NCBI GenBank assembly: GCA_963835735.1
Contig: CAWIGP010000009.1
Coordinates: forward strand, 124,001 to 188,000
Length of the DNA: 64,000 nt
Source of the DNA: DASQMT01 sp963835735
Lineage (GTDB): Bacteria > Actinomycetota > Thermoleophilia > Solirubrobacterales > Solirubrobacteraceae
Reading direction: 5' to 3'
Shown: positions 8,330 through 17,527 of the stretch, piece by piece
How positions within the stretch are numbered: position 1 is the stretch's first letter
Layout of the letters: every line of letters begins with the position of its first letter
Translations under genes and position numbers: made by a program
The notes under the pieces: generated by a model
What the model saw: the letters and a program-made list of their open reading frames with translations, nothing else
Told to the model about the DNA's origin: nothing
Database searches by the model: none

Positions 8330-8760
8330 TACCGCATCGACGGACGCGGCTAGCCACGTACCCAGCGCGGCGGGTACCCGACCGCCGACGACGCGCGAGC
8401 AGCCCTCCAGCAGGCGCTAACCGCGGCGCAGCGCCGCAGCGCGAATCCGCGTCACCCTCGCCGACCTCGCCGAGGAGTACCTCGCCCAAACACGACGGCC
8501 GACCGGAGACGACTACCAAGCTGCGCTGGCTGCTCACGAAATCAACGGCGGCCTTCGGATCGACGCCGCTCACCGAGGTCGACGAGCGCGACATCGCCGC
8601 TTGGCGGATGACGCTCCCGGCCGGACACCGCTTCGAAGCCACCCACGCCCTGCGGCAGACCCTCGCGCGAGCCGTGGAGTGGGACCCCATCGACACGGCA
8701 CCTGGCCCGCGACAGCCACGGCCACGCCATCGAACTGCTCGACGACTACGGCGTCGGCTG
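8330..8760 (+). pseudogene. Tyrosine integrase with catalytic core deleted
   Basis: Three integrase segments occur in order but in different frames. First is GGYPTADDARAALQQAL, an arm-binding type N-terminus preceded by a stop. Then comes VTLADLAEEYLAQ, shifting near 8488 into HDGRPETTTKLRWLL and STPLTEVDERDIAAWRMTLP, the SAM-like core-binding domain, followed by HALRQTLARAVEW. Right after that (8696-8758) comes LARDSHGHAIELLDDYGVG, which is the tail normally found just after the catalytic Tyr. The R-H-R-Y core of about 150 residues is gone. This was probably the integrase of the element marked by the tRNA halves. Confidence 0.7.
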
Positions 8761-8809
8761 CCGCGGTGTGGATGCTGGTGGACGTCCCGTGGACGTCGGA
8801 ACTGTAAGG

Positions 8810-8940
8810 TCTCCGCGGCTCGCGCGACGGCCGGTCTCGACGCCGAGATGACGAGGATGCGGGCGCCCGCGTCGCCGATCACGTGCGCGGCCTGCTCGGG
8901 CGTATACGTCGGGTCGGTGCGTGCGCTGGGACGACCGCGC
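8810..8940 (-). pseudogene. Acyl-CoA synthetase, N-terminal-region fragment (inverted)
   Basis: The minus strand encodes PTYTPEQAAHVIGDAGARIL then VISAS. In long-chain fatty-acid CoA ligases this TYTPEQ....DAGARV segment lies about 70-100 residues from the N-terminus. It stands alone, in opposite orientation to the adjoining mid-gene fragment. Confidence 0.6.
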
Positions 8941-8944
8941 TTGA

Positions 8945-9330
8945 GACGATCGTCTGTGTGGAGGGGCGTGGCGAGGCGACGCTCGGCTGGGACGAGCTGC
9001 TCGCCGGCGGCTCCAATCGCTTCGACCTGGAGGCGGCCGCGAGCGCCGTCACGCCGGATGACCTGCTGACGCTGATCTACACCTCAGAGAGGACCGGTCC
9101 GCCCGAGGGCGTCGAGCTGACGCACGCCAACGTGATGGCCACGGTCGCGGGCGCCACCGAGCGGCTGCGGTTCACGCCGGACATGCGCGCGATCTCCTGG
9201 CTGCCGATGGCCCACATCGCCGAACGGCTGTGCACCAACTGCATCGCGATCACGCACGGCAGGTCACGACGTGCGCCGACCCGCGCGCCGTTGGCGCGCT
9301 GCTGGCCGAGGTCCGTCCGCAGTTCTTGTG
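8945..9330 (+). pseudogene. Acyl-CoA synthetase (AMP-binding) middle fragment
   Basis: LETIVCVEG, then DDLLTLIYTSERTGPPEGVE and LTHANVMATVAGATERLRF, then AISWLPMAHIAER. This is the ATP/AMP-binding region of a FadD-type ligase. The P-loop motif, normally TSGTTGPPKGV, reads TSERTGPPEGV, having lost the third Gly region and the Lys. Near 9262 the frame shifts into VTTCADPRAVGALLAEVRPQ and then ends. It is non-functional by two independent criteria. Confidence 0.7.
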
Positions 9331-9692
9331 GAGACGGCATCTACGTCGGGAGGTCTGTACGGATTCCCTCCGTGCCTCCGTCTGCTGGCGTCGGTGTGAC
9401 ATGGCGATTCCGGCTGAGCGCGAACGCCAGGCGAGCGCCGGACGTCGGCGCAGGGCTTCAGGCAATTCACGCAAAACGGACGACGACGAATCACCCTGCG
9501 CGCGAGGATGCTGCGCCCATGTTCTGGCAAACCGATACGGGCTCGATGCTCGTGCTACGCGTGCCTCCCTGGGATCCGCAAGCGACGGGAGCGCATGTAG
9601 CGGCAGCACCAGGATCGATTTCGACGTCGATTCGATCCCGTCACGCAGCTGCGGACAGGATGCGGTCACGTACGTGTAGGACAACATTCCTC
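9331..9692. other. Stretch without recognisable gene
   Basis: No motif-bearing frame is seen between the ligase fragment and the strong ribosome-binding site AAAGGAGG at 9693-9700. Codon composition is irregular, as expected for decayed sequence. Confidence 0.35.
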
Positions 9693-9705
9693 AAAGGAGG
9701 TTGAC

Positions 9706-10128
9706 ATGGCACTTTCGGATCAACTCACCGAGCTCACCGCCCGGGCCAAGAATGCGGAGGAGCACGCGGCAGCGGCGCAGGGCAAGGCCAAGGCCGACGT
9801 TCAGGCGGACGTCGAGAAGGCGCGAGCGTCTGCTCAAGACCGGGCTAAGAAGCTGCGCGAGTCGGCTGAGGCGAACAAGAACAAGCTCTCAGTCTGGTGG
9901 TACGACTTTCAGCGCACGTGGAACGAGCACGTCGCGAAGATCCGCGAAGACATCGACGCGAAGCGGGCTGAGCACGACGTGGATCGCGCCCAGCGGCGCG
10001 CCGAGCGGAGAGCGGACGACGCGGAGTTCGCGATTGAGTTCGCGTACGCGGCGATCGAGGAGGCGGAGTACGCAGTGCTCGACGCTGAACTGGCGAGGAT
10101 GGAGGCGGACGAGCTGTCGGCGGCCTGA
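9706..10128 (+). CDS. Charged coiled-coil protein of unknown function (140 aa)
   Basis: A near-consensus AAAGGAGG five bases ahead of ATG 9706 marks this as a real, well-translated gene. The protein is one long Ala/Glu/Lys/Arg helix. An aromatic spot (SVWWYDFQRTWNEHV) in the middle splits it into two coiled-coil halves, and the C-terminal half is Ala/Glu-rich. It resembles phasin-like or stress coiled-coil proteins but has no assignable family. It lies between two gene fragments and is itself intact. Confidence 0.65.
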   Translation: MALSDQLTELTARAKNAEEHAAAAQGKAKADVQADVEKARASAQDRAKKLRESAEANKNKLSVWWYDFQRTWNEHVAKIREDIDAKRAEHDVDRAQRRAERRADDAEFAIEFAYAAIEEAEYAVLDAELARMEADELSAA

Positions 10129-10562
10129 TCACTGACTTGAGCGGCGCGCGGGGCGAGCTCGAGCACATGATCGAGCGCGGCTCGGGGCGCATCATCAACA
10201 TCTCGTCGATCACGGGCGAGATCGGCAACATCGGCCAGGCCAATTACGCTGCCTCGAAGTCCGGCCTGTTCGGGTTCACCAAGACGCTCGCCCGCGAGGC
10301 CGCGTTCGCGCTGGCCAAGGCGGACAGGCTCTCCGCCGACGGCATCGGGGTCACCGTCAACGCGGTGACGCCGGGGCTGATCGAGACCGAGATGACGGCG
10401 GCCGTGCCCGCGAAGGTGATCGAGTCGTTCAAGACGGCGATCCCGATGCGCCGCTTGGGCCGCCCCGAGGAGATCGCCCGCGTGGTGGCCTTCCTCGCCG
10501 CGGACGCCTCGGCCTATATCACCGGCCAGGTCTGGGGCGTCAACGGCGGCCTCGATATGTGA
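10129..10562 (+). pseudogene. Short-chain dehydrogenase (FabG/PhaB-like), 5'-truncated
   Basis: Starting just after the preceding stop, the frame reads TDLSG, HMIERGSGRIINISSITGEI and NYAASKSGLFGFTKTLAREA, ending NGGLDM. The SDR catalytic Ser (in NISS), Tyr and Lys (YAASK) and the C-terminal GQVWGVNGG are kept. The N-terminal Rossmann nucleotide motif TGxxxGIG and about 105 residues are missing. A TTG at 10137 could start a short product, but it could not bind NAD(P). The best relatives by eye are 3-oxoacyl or acetoacetyl-CoA reductases. Confidence 0.7.
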
Positions 10563-10567
10563 GGCGT

Positions 10568-10717
10568 TCAGACGGTCTGGCGGCGCGATGCGGGGACGAG
10601 CCGGTGGACGCGCAGGCGCTCGCTCTCGGCGGGCGCCGGCGCCGGTGAGTCGGCGAAGTCGTCGCGGGTGACGGGCTCGAGGGCGACGATGTTCTCGGTG
10701 ACGTTGGCGGTGCTCAT
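10568..10717 (-). CDS. Small ORF, 49 aa, unknown
   Basis: ATG at 10717 has a purine-rich GAGAGGAAC just upstream and a clean frame of 49 codons. The product begins MSTANVTENIVALEPVTRDD, has an Ala/Pro linker and ends with Arg-rich sequence. It may be a complete small protein or the surviving start of a longer gene. No family is recognised. Confidence 0.35.
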   Translation of the reverse strand: MSTANVTENIVALEPVTRDDFADSPAPAPAESERLRVHRLVPASRRQTV

Positions 10718-10854
10718 CTGGTTCCTCTCATCGCGTGTACCGGCAACGTACGCTCGGGCCGCCGCCGTGCCGATGTGCCGGTCGCCCAGGAATCGCTTGC
10801 GCGCTTGTCAGTTCGCGCCAACGATGGGCGACGCCCGTCTCCACGAACGGCGTG

Positions 10855-11585
10855 CTACGCGGTGGCGAGCGCCCGCAGGGCCGGCTTGTCGAGCTTCCCG
10901 ACGGGGTTCTTGGGCAGCTCGTCGAGCACCTCGATGAGCACCGGCCGCTTGTACGTGGCCAGCGCTCGGCGCACAGCGCGTGCAGCTCGTCGACGTGAGT
11001 CGGCGCCCGGGCGCAGCGCGACATAGGCGATGACGACCTCGCCGAGCACGCCGTCCGGGCGTCCGACGACAGCGGCCTCGAGCACGCCGTCGTGGCCGTA
11101 GAGCGCGGTCTCGATCTCCTTCGGGTAGATGTTCTCGCCGCCGCGGATGATCATGTCCTTGATGCGATCGACGATCCGCAGGTAGCCGGCCTCGTCGAAG
11201 ATGCCGACGTCGCCGCTGTGCAGCCAGCCGCCGACGATCGTCTTGGCGGTGTCCGCGGGCCGGTTGAGATAGCCGCGCATCACGTTGGCGCCGCGGATGA
11301 CGACCTCGCCGCGCTCCCCACACGGCACCGAATTGCCCTCGGTGTCGACGACGCGGACGTCCGGTCCGGGCAGGGGAAGCCCGACCGTGCCGGGCTTGCG
11401 CACGCCGTCGTAGGGGTAAACGTCGACGCGCACGAGCCCTCGGACAGCCCGTAGCCCTCGACGAGCGTGCCCTCGCACGGCTATAACGCGGCGACCGCCG
11501 CGCTGCGCCGACTCGACGGGCCGGCCGCGGGGCGCGCGAGCAACTGGGATTGTCGCGCCGCCACTACTCGCCAGGCGCGGTTTGG
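10855..11585 (-). pseudogene. Acyl-CoA synthetase (AMP-binding) C-terminal fragment
   Basis: The last part is well preserved: VRKPGTVGLPLPGPDVRVVD, HSGDVGIFDEAGYLRIVDRI and IIRGGENIYPKEIE, then LDELPKNPVGKLDKPALRAL. These are the hinge, the A8 motif and the catalytic-Lys A10 motif (NPVGKLDK). Upstream the frame breaks near 11450-11475, where LVEGYGLSEGSC sits in another frame. Near 10960-11010, VDELHALCAER lies one frame off, between two compensating shifts. An SGG.TIPV relic reaches to about 11585. It is not in line with the two fragments near 8.9 kb. Confidence 0.75.
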
Positions 11586-11646
11586 TGCTGCGTCCATGTC
11601 GCTCCCGGCGGGCGACCCCTAGGTTGCCGCAAGACAAGGAGGAGCC

Positions 11647-11763
11647 ATGAACACGCGGATCACTCAGCCCCACATCCACAAAGCCCCGGTCGTCACGGAC
11701 ATCCGCTCGACTCCGCCCACGCAGCGTGAGCTGGTAATCGCATCGCTGCTCGCCCGCCCGTAG
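11647..11763 (+). CDS. Small ORF, 38 aa, with strong ribosome-binding site
   Basis: AAGGAGGAG lies four bases before ATG 11647. The frame reads MNTRITQPHIHKAPVVTDIR and stops at TAG 11761. The same frame stays open after the stop (VHGETTRPDGSVPTVATK), so this may be a longer gene cut by a nonsense change. Function unknown. Confidence 0.35.
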   Translation: MNTRITQPHIHKAPVVTDIRSTPPTQRELVIASLLARP

Positions 11764-11950
11764 GTGCACGGCGAGACGACCCGACCCGACGGCAGCGTCC
11801 CGACCGTCGCGACGAAAAGGCCGACGAGCCACGCCGTCGGCCGTAACGCTCCGGAAACAGACGCAAAATCCGGGAAAACCTGGGCGCGGCCGAGGCGGCA
11901 AGAATCACTATAACTCCCTGCAAATAGGACAAACTCGAGCCTCAAGGGAG

Positions 11951-11997
11951 CACGACTGAAAATCGTGGTGTCCCCGGTTCGAGTCCGGGTCTCGCCA
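11951..11997 (+). other. 3' half of a tRNA-Phe gene (GAA anticodon), probable attachment-site relic
   Basis: An anticodon arm (CACGA, loop CTGAAAA, TCGTG), a 5-base variable loop, a perfect T-arm (CCCGG TTCGAGT CCGGG) and the acceptor strand TCTCGCC plus A are all present. The 5' side has neither a D-arm nor GGCGAGA to pair with the acceptor. By the usual integrase geometry the former element lay to the left, so it faces the tRNA-His relic at 4,337. Confidence 0.75.
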
Positions 11998-12185
11998 TTT
12001 CGACGGGCCGTAAATCCCGCATGGGAGTTAGATTCTCTACTTGTGGGTGGAATGGCGGGCGAGCTGGTGTCGCCGGTACGCGCAATCGGGCGCGGCCTGG
12101 GACGCCGGGCGGGTCCGGAGTCGCCTGCGTGCGCACGGCGTGCGTCGCCGACTGGTCACCCCGGAGCGAGAGAAGACCGGGTGGG

Positions 12186-12290
12186 CGGCGATGACGTCAG
12201 CAGCCATCTGCGCACGGTGTTCGCGAAGCTCGACATCAACTCCCGGGTCGAGCTGACACGGCTGGCGGCGACAACGAACGACGCTCGTGA
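12186..12290 (+). pseudogene. LuxR-type helix-turn-helix fragment
   Basis: DDVSSHLRTVFAKLDINSRV then ELTRLA is the recognition helix and last helix of a LuxR/FixJ output domain (consensus TVxxHLRxVFxKLDVxSRxEL). The first helices and the whole sensory part are absent. It follows within 200 bases of the tRNA-Phe relic. Confidence 0.6.
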
Positions 12291-12353
12291 CGCATTACAG
12301 ATCGCGCGTCCATGCCATGACGCCGCCGCGGGGCGCGAGGAACCTCGCCGTGC

Positions 12354-12668
12354 ATGGTCCTGTGCAGGCATCGCGACCACATCCAGGTCCTCGAGCTCCC
12401 TGAGCGGGTCGCCGGCTGCGAGGACTGCCTGGCCGCGGGCCAGCCGTGGCTGCATCTGCGGATCTGTCTCGAGTGCGGGCACGTCGGCTGCTGCGATGAC
12501 TCTCCCCACCGCCACGCCACCGCCCATGCGAACGCGAGCGGCCACCCGATAATCCGCTCGCTCGAGCCGGGCGAAGAGTGGGCCTGGTGCTACATCGACC
12601 GGGTGGGGATGCTGACGCCGGAGGTCACCGGGTCGACTCGCATCCCACCATCGCCGCTTGGGCCCTGA
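12354..12668 (+). CDS. UBP-type zinc-finger protein
   Basis: About 104 residues. The zinc ligands of a ZnF-UBP domain are visible: C-E-D-C at about 22-25, H then C-L-E-C-G-H-V-G-C-C around 34-46, and the H-R-H-A-T-A-H cluster near 52-58, followed by HPIIRSLEPGEEWAWCYID. In eukaryotes this fold binds ubiquitin C-termini. Bacterial single-domain copies are common in actinobacteria and have no settled role. I recall such genes near cyclic-nucleotide-domain thioredoxin-reductase homologues, as is the case here (13,147). ATG 12354 is the first start before the domain. Confidence 0.75.
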   Translation: MVLCRHRDHIQVLELPERVAGCEDCLAAGQPWLHLRICLECGHVGCCDDSPHRHATAHANASGHPIIRSLEPGEEWAWCYIDRVGMLTPEVTGSTRIPPSPLGP

Positions 12669-12701
12669 GACGTTGCCAACCTCGCGAAGGAGAAATTCCC
12701 A

Positions 12702-13124
12702 ATGCCCATGATCGACGTGTACGCGGCCGCCGGCACGTTCCCGGATAAGCAGCAGCTCGCAGTCGATCTCGCCGCCACGCTGATGGCGATCGAGCAGGTC
12801 CCCGATATCCCGATGTTCCGCAAGAACACCGCGGCGTTCGTGCACGACCTGCCGTCCGACGCGCTCGCCAACGTCGACGGCGACAACACCTACGTGCGCG
12901 TCCAGGTGCTCACGAACCACCGCGCCCTGGACCGCGACAAGCAACTCGCCGTCGTGCGCGAGCTGACCGACCTCGTGGCCCGCTCGGCCGGCGACCCGGC
13001 GCTGGCCGAGCGCGTCTGGGTGCTCCTCACCGAAGCCCCCGACGGCGGCTGGGGCCTGAGCGGTCACGCGAACACCAACGAGGAGCTCGTCACGGTAGCG
13101 CGGCAGGCGTTGCGCGGTGGCTGA
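12702..13124 (+). CDS. Tautomerase-family protein (4-oxalocrotonate tautomerase-like)
   Basis: The start is MPMIDVYAAAGTFPD: removal of Met exposes Pro-1, the general base of the tautomerase superfamily. GAAGGAGAA precedes the ATG. The length (140 aa) suggests a fused two-unit tautomerase of the MIF/CHMI or cis-CaaD type rather than the 62-residue 4-OT. A later stretch (TYVRVQVLTNHRALDRDKQL) supplies the second strand-helix unit. The substrate is not inferable. Confidence 0.75.
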   Translation: MPMIDVYAAAGTFPDKQQLAVDLAATLMAIEQVPDIPMFRKNTAAFVHDLPSDALANVDGDNTYVRVQVLTNHRALDRDKQLAVVRELTDLVARSAGDPALAERVWVLLTEAPDGGWGLSGHANTNEELVTVARQALRGG

Positions 13125-13146
13125 TCCTCGCCGCCATTTAGCGCTA

Positions 13147-14823
13147 CTAGTGGCGCACGGCGAGCACACCGAGCGCGCGGTGGACGGAGCTGACGGCGCT
13201 TGCTCCCTCGCCGACCGCGGCCGCGACCCGTTTCATCGAGCCGCTCCGGACGTCGCCGGCGGCGAACACTGCCGGCACATTTGTCTCGAACGGAAGCGGC
13301 GATCGGCCGAGTGACGTCCAGGTGCCGTCGAGATCGTCTGGGGTGAGCTGGGTGTCGGTCCGGATGAATCCGCGTCGATCAAGCGCGACGCCAGCGAGCC
13401 AGGCGGTCGCAGGCTCCGCTCCGATGAAGCAGAACAGCCCTCGGCAGTCGCGGGTCTCCTCGTTCCCCGGTGGCCCGTCGGTGAGCGTTATGCGCTCGAG
13501 GACATGCTCGCCGTCCAGGCGCGTGACCTCGGTCGCCACCCGGACGTCGATCCGAGGATCGGCGAGGATCCGATCGACGAGGTATCGGGACATCTTGGCG
13601 GCGAGGTCGGGACCGCGGACCGCGAGCGTGACCACCCTGTCAGACGACGCCAGAAACAAGGCAGCTTGTCCCGCCGAGTTCGCGCCGCCCACCACCGTCA
13701 GCGGCTCGCCCGCGCATCCGCGCGCTTCGAGCTCGGTCGCGGCGTAGTAGATCCCGGCCCCCTCGAACTTCTCCCAGCCGTCCAGCGGAAGCTTCCGGTA
13801 GCGGGCGCCGGTCGCGATGACCACCGCCCTGGCGCTCACGCGCGTCCCGTCGGTGAGCACAGCGGCCAGGCGCTCGCTGTCGGTGTCCAGCCCGGCGATC
13901 TCGCACGGAGTCGAGATCTCCGCGCCGAACTTGATCGCCTGTGCAACCGCGTTCTCGGCGAGCTGAGCGCCGCTCAGCCCCGTCGGGAACCCGAGATAGT
14001 TCTCGATCCGTGCGCTGGACGCCGCTTGGCCGCCCGGGGCTATGGCGTCGAGCAGAACCGTCCGTAATCCCTCGGAGGCCCCGTAGACGGCGGCGGCCAG
14101 CCCTGCCGGGCCGGCTCCGATCACCGTCAGGTCGGCCGGCTCCTCGCTCGTCTGGCGATACGTGAGCCCGAGATACAGCGCGAGGCTGCCGGGCGTCGCG
14201 CGCGGCAACGTCCGGTCGGGGGTGATCGCGGCGGGCAGGTCCGTCGTCGTCAGAGACGCGGCACGCATGAGGGATCCCCCCTCGACGGAGTCCACGTCCA
14301 GCCAGACGTGCGCCAGGGCACGGCGTGCCGCGTACGTCCGGAGTGCCAGCGCCGCCGAGTCGAAGTCGCTGCCGATGATCTGCAGGACACGTGCACCGGC
14401 TCCTGCGCTGATCCTCCGCCGACGCGCGAGGAAGGCCCGGAGCAGGAGGTCGGAGAGCTCGGCGTCCTGTGCCATGAGGCGACGCAGCTGCGCCCGTGAG
14501 ATCCGATATACACGCGCTCGCTCGACCACGCGCGCCGTGAGATAGGCGGTCTGCCCGGTCAGAAGCCCGAGCTCACCGACGAACGCGCCCGGGCCAAACG
14601 TGATCAGCGATGCCTCTGGAGCGTTCGCGGTCGCTGGGCGGACCACCTCGATCACGCCGTCCTCGATCACGACCAGGTCGTAGGTCGGATCGCCCGCCGC
14701 GAATGCGGCCTCGCCGACGTCGACCACGTCCGGGGTGCCGTATGCGCGCAACCGGGCGAGCTGATCGACGGTCAGATCGGGGCTTACAACCGGCGCCTCG
14801 GCGGCGGGAAGCTGCGACTCCAC
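13147..14823 (-). CDS. Cyclic-nucleotide-binding domain fused to thioredoxin-reductase-like FAD oxidoreductase
   Basis: 558 residues. An N-terminal cNMP/Crp-type beta-roll (about 20-140; FGPGAFVGELGLLTGQTAYL holds the phosphate-binding cassette) is followed by a linker and then a class II pyridine nucleotide-disulfide reductase fold. FAD motif VIGAGPAGLAAAVYGASEG is near 235, NAD motif VVGGANSAGQAALFLA near 385, and FAAGDVRSGSMKRVAAAVGE at the end. The redox CxxC expected after the FAD domain is replaced by GIYYAATE, with one Cys further on (ARGC). It belongs to the known CxxC-less branch and is unlikely to reduce thioredoxin in the standard way. It is convergent with the tautomerase gene, leaving 22 bases between them. 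Confidence 0.85.
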   Translation of the reverse strand: MESQLPAAEAPVVSPDLTVDQLARLRAYGTPDVVDVGEAAFAAGDPTYDLVVIEDGVIEVVRPATANAPEASLITFGPGAFVGELGLLTGQTAYLTARVVERARVYRISRAQLRRLMAQDAELSDLLLRAFLARRRRISAGAGARVLQIIGSDFDSAALALRTYAARRALAHVWLDVDSVEGGSLMRAASLTTTDLPAAITPDRTLPRATPGSLALYLGLTYRQTSEEPADLTVIGAGPAGLAAAVYGASEGLRTVLLDAIAPGGQAASSARIENYLGFPTGLSGAQLAENAVAQAIKFGAEISTPCEIAGLDTDSERLAAVLTDGTRVSARAVVIATGARYRKLPLDGWEKFEGAGIYYAATELEARGCAGEPLTVVGGANSAGQAALFLASSDRVVTLAVRGPDLAAKMSRYLVDRILADPRIDVRVATEVTRLDGEHVLERITLTDGPPGNEETRDCRGLFCFIGAEPATAWLAGVALDRRGFIRTDTQLTPDDLDGTWTSLGRSPLPFETNVPAVFAAGDVRSGSMKRVAAAVGEGASAVSSVHRALGVLAVRH

Positions 14824-14961
14824 CGTCCGAACGATCGAGCACGACCGGTGCGACGTGCATCGCCCGATCGTGCGATCTCTTGCGGGCGGCTACACATCGC
14901 ACGTTCATGCGGTGCCCGACGTACCACGACCTGCGACGGTCACGAGTCGAGAGAAGCGCTG

Positions 14962-15668
14962 CTACCTCGATCGTTGCTTGGCAGACAGGGGATGGACGCT
15001 CACGATGTCGTAGCTGGTGTCCGGCGTCACCGGGGTGGTGAGCCTGGAGTTGAGGACGAACAGGCGTGAGGCGGTCACTTCCACGGACGACGGGATGTCG
15101 AAGCGTGGGTCGGTGATCGTCTTGACCACGCGGCCGGCGGTGAGCGAGCCGTTGAGCTGCACGATGACGACGCTGTTGGAGAAGTTCTGGGCGGCGTACA
15201 GCGTCCGACCCCGGAGCACGATGCCGTCGGCGAAGAGGATGTTGCCGCCGGAGAGCTCGACCTCGTCGGTCTCGCCCGTGTTCGGATCGACGCGGAAGAG
15301 ATTGCCGGTGTTGGTCTGCCCGACCAGCAGCGTGCGCCCGGCGAAGACGATGCCGTTGGCGTTGAACGCGAATGGCGTGGTCGTGTACTGGATGTCGCCC
15401 GTCAGAGGAACGGTTCGCACCCGCCCCTGGTCCGGCAGTGCTCCGCCGCGCCCGAGCGGCACGACGTAGAGCTGCTGCAGGAACGAGTCGGTGAGATACG
15501 CCGCCTCCTTGGTGACAGCGACGTCGCCGATGAACCCGCCGCTGGGAACGAGGTCGAAGCTCCCCAGCGCCCGCCCTGTGCGTGCGTCGACGACTCGGAC
15601 ATCCCCTCCGGGGCCGCCGGTGACCCAGAGGCGGTTCCGACGGTCGACGACGCCCCCAACGTGGTCGG
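14962..15668 (-). pseudogene. SMP-30/gluconolactonase-like beta-propeller, 5'-truncated
   Basis: The open frame runs from about 15668 to a stop at 14962 and gives repeated propeller blades: DRRNRLWVTGGPGGDVRVVD, GFIGDVAVTKEAAYLTDSFL, FNANGIVFAGRTLLVGQTNT and FADGIVLRGRTLYAAQNFSN. Each has the N-G-I or D-G-I blade motif of superoxide-independent SMP-30/strictosidine-synthase-like secreted propellers. The signal peptide and first blades are missing, because the frame collides with a hydrolase fragment at 15669. Confidence 0.65.
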
Positions 15669-16023
15669 GCTTGTCTACATCGCCGCGTTCGCGCTCGACG
15701 AGGGAGAATCACTAGGTGCACTGCTGGCGCAGGGGCCTCCCACCCCGGCTCTGGCGCACCAGTCCGTCGATCAGGAGGGCTTCGTCTGGTTGACGGAGGA
15801 AGACTTCGTCTATCACTTCGCAGGCGACGTGGACCCGGTCAAGGCAAAGGTGTTGTACGCCGTGCAGCAACCCCTGTCCACGAACGTCTTGAGCGACGTG
15901 GTGAGGACTGCCCCAGGGTGGAAATCGCTGCCCTCGTGGTACATGATCGCCCAAGACGATGAGGCGCTCCCGCCTTACGTCCAGCGAATGTTCGCCAACC
16001 GCATCGGTGCCAAGGTCAACTGA
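15669..16023 (+). pseudogene. Alpha/beta hydrolase, internal fragment
   Basis: LVYIAAFALDEGESLGALLA, GFVWLTEEDFVYHFAGDVDP, YAVQQPL and KSLPSWYMIAQDDEALPP match the second half of EstC-like alpha/beta hydrolases. The oxyanion loop and nucleophile elbow are missing at the 5' side. The last 25 or so residues with the catalytic His (usually SHVAMVSHP) are missing at the 3' side, where GAKVN is followed directly by a stop. Confidence 0.65.
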
Positions 16024-16084
16024 ACCCGGCGCCAACTCCCCGGCGGCCGCCAGCGCGACGCTGTCGAGCCGGGCCGGGCGCAGG

Positions 16085-17523
<1,439 letters not shown>

Positions 17524-17527
<4 letters not shown>

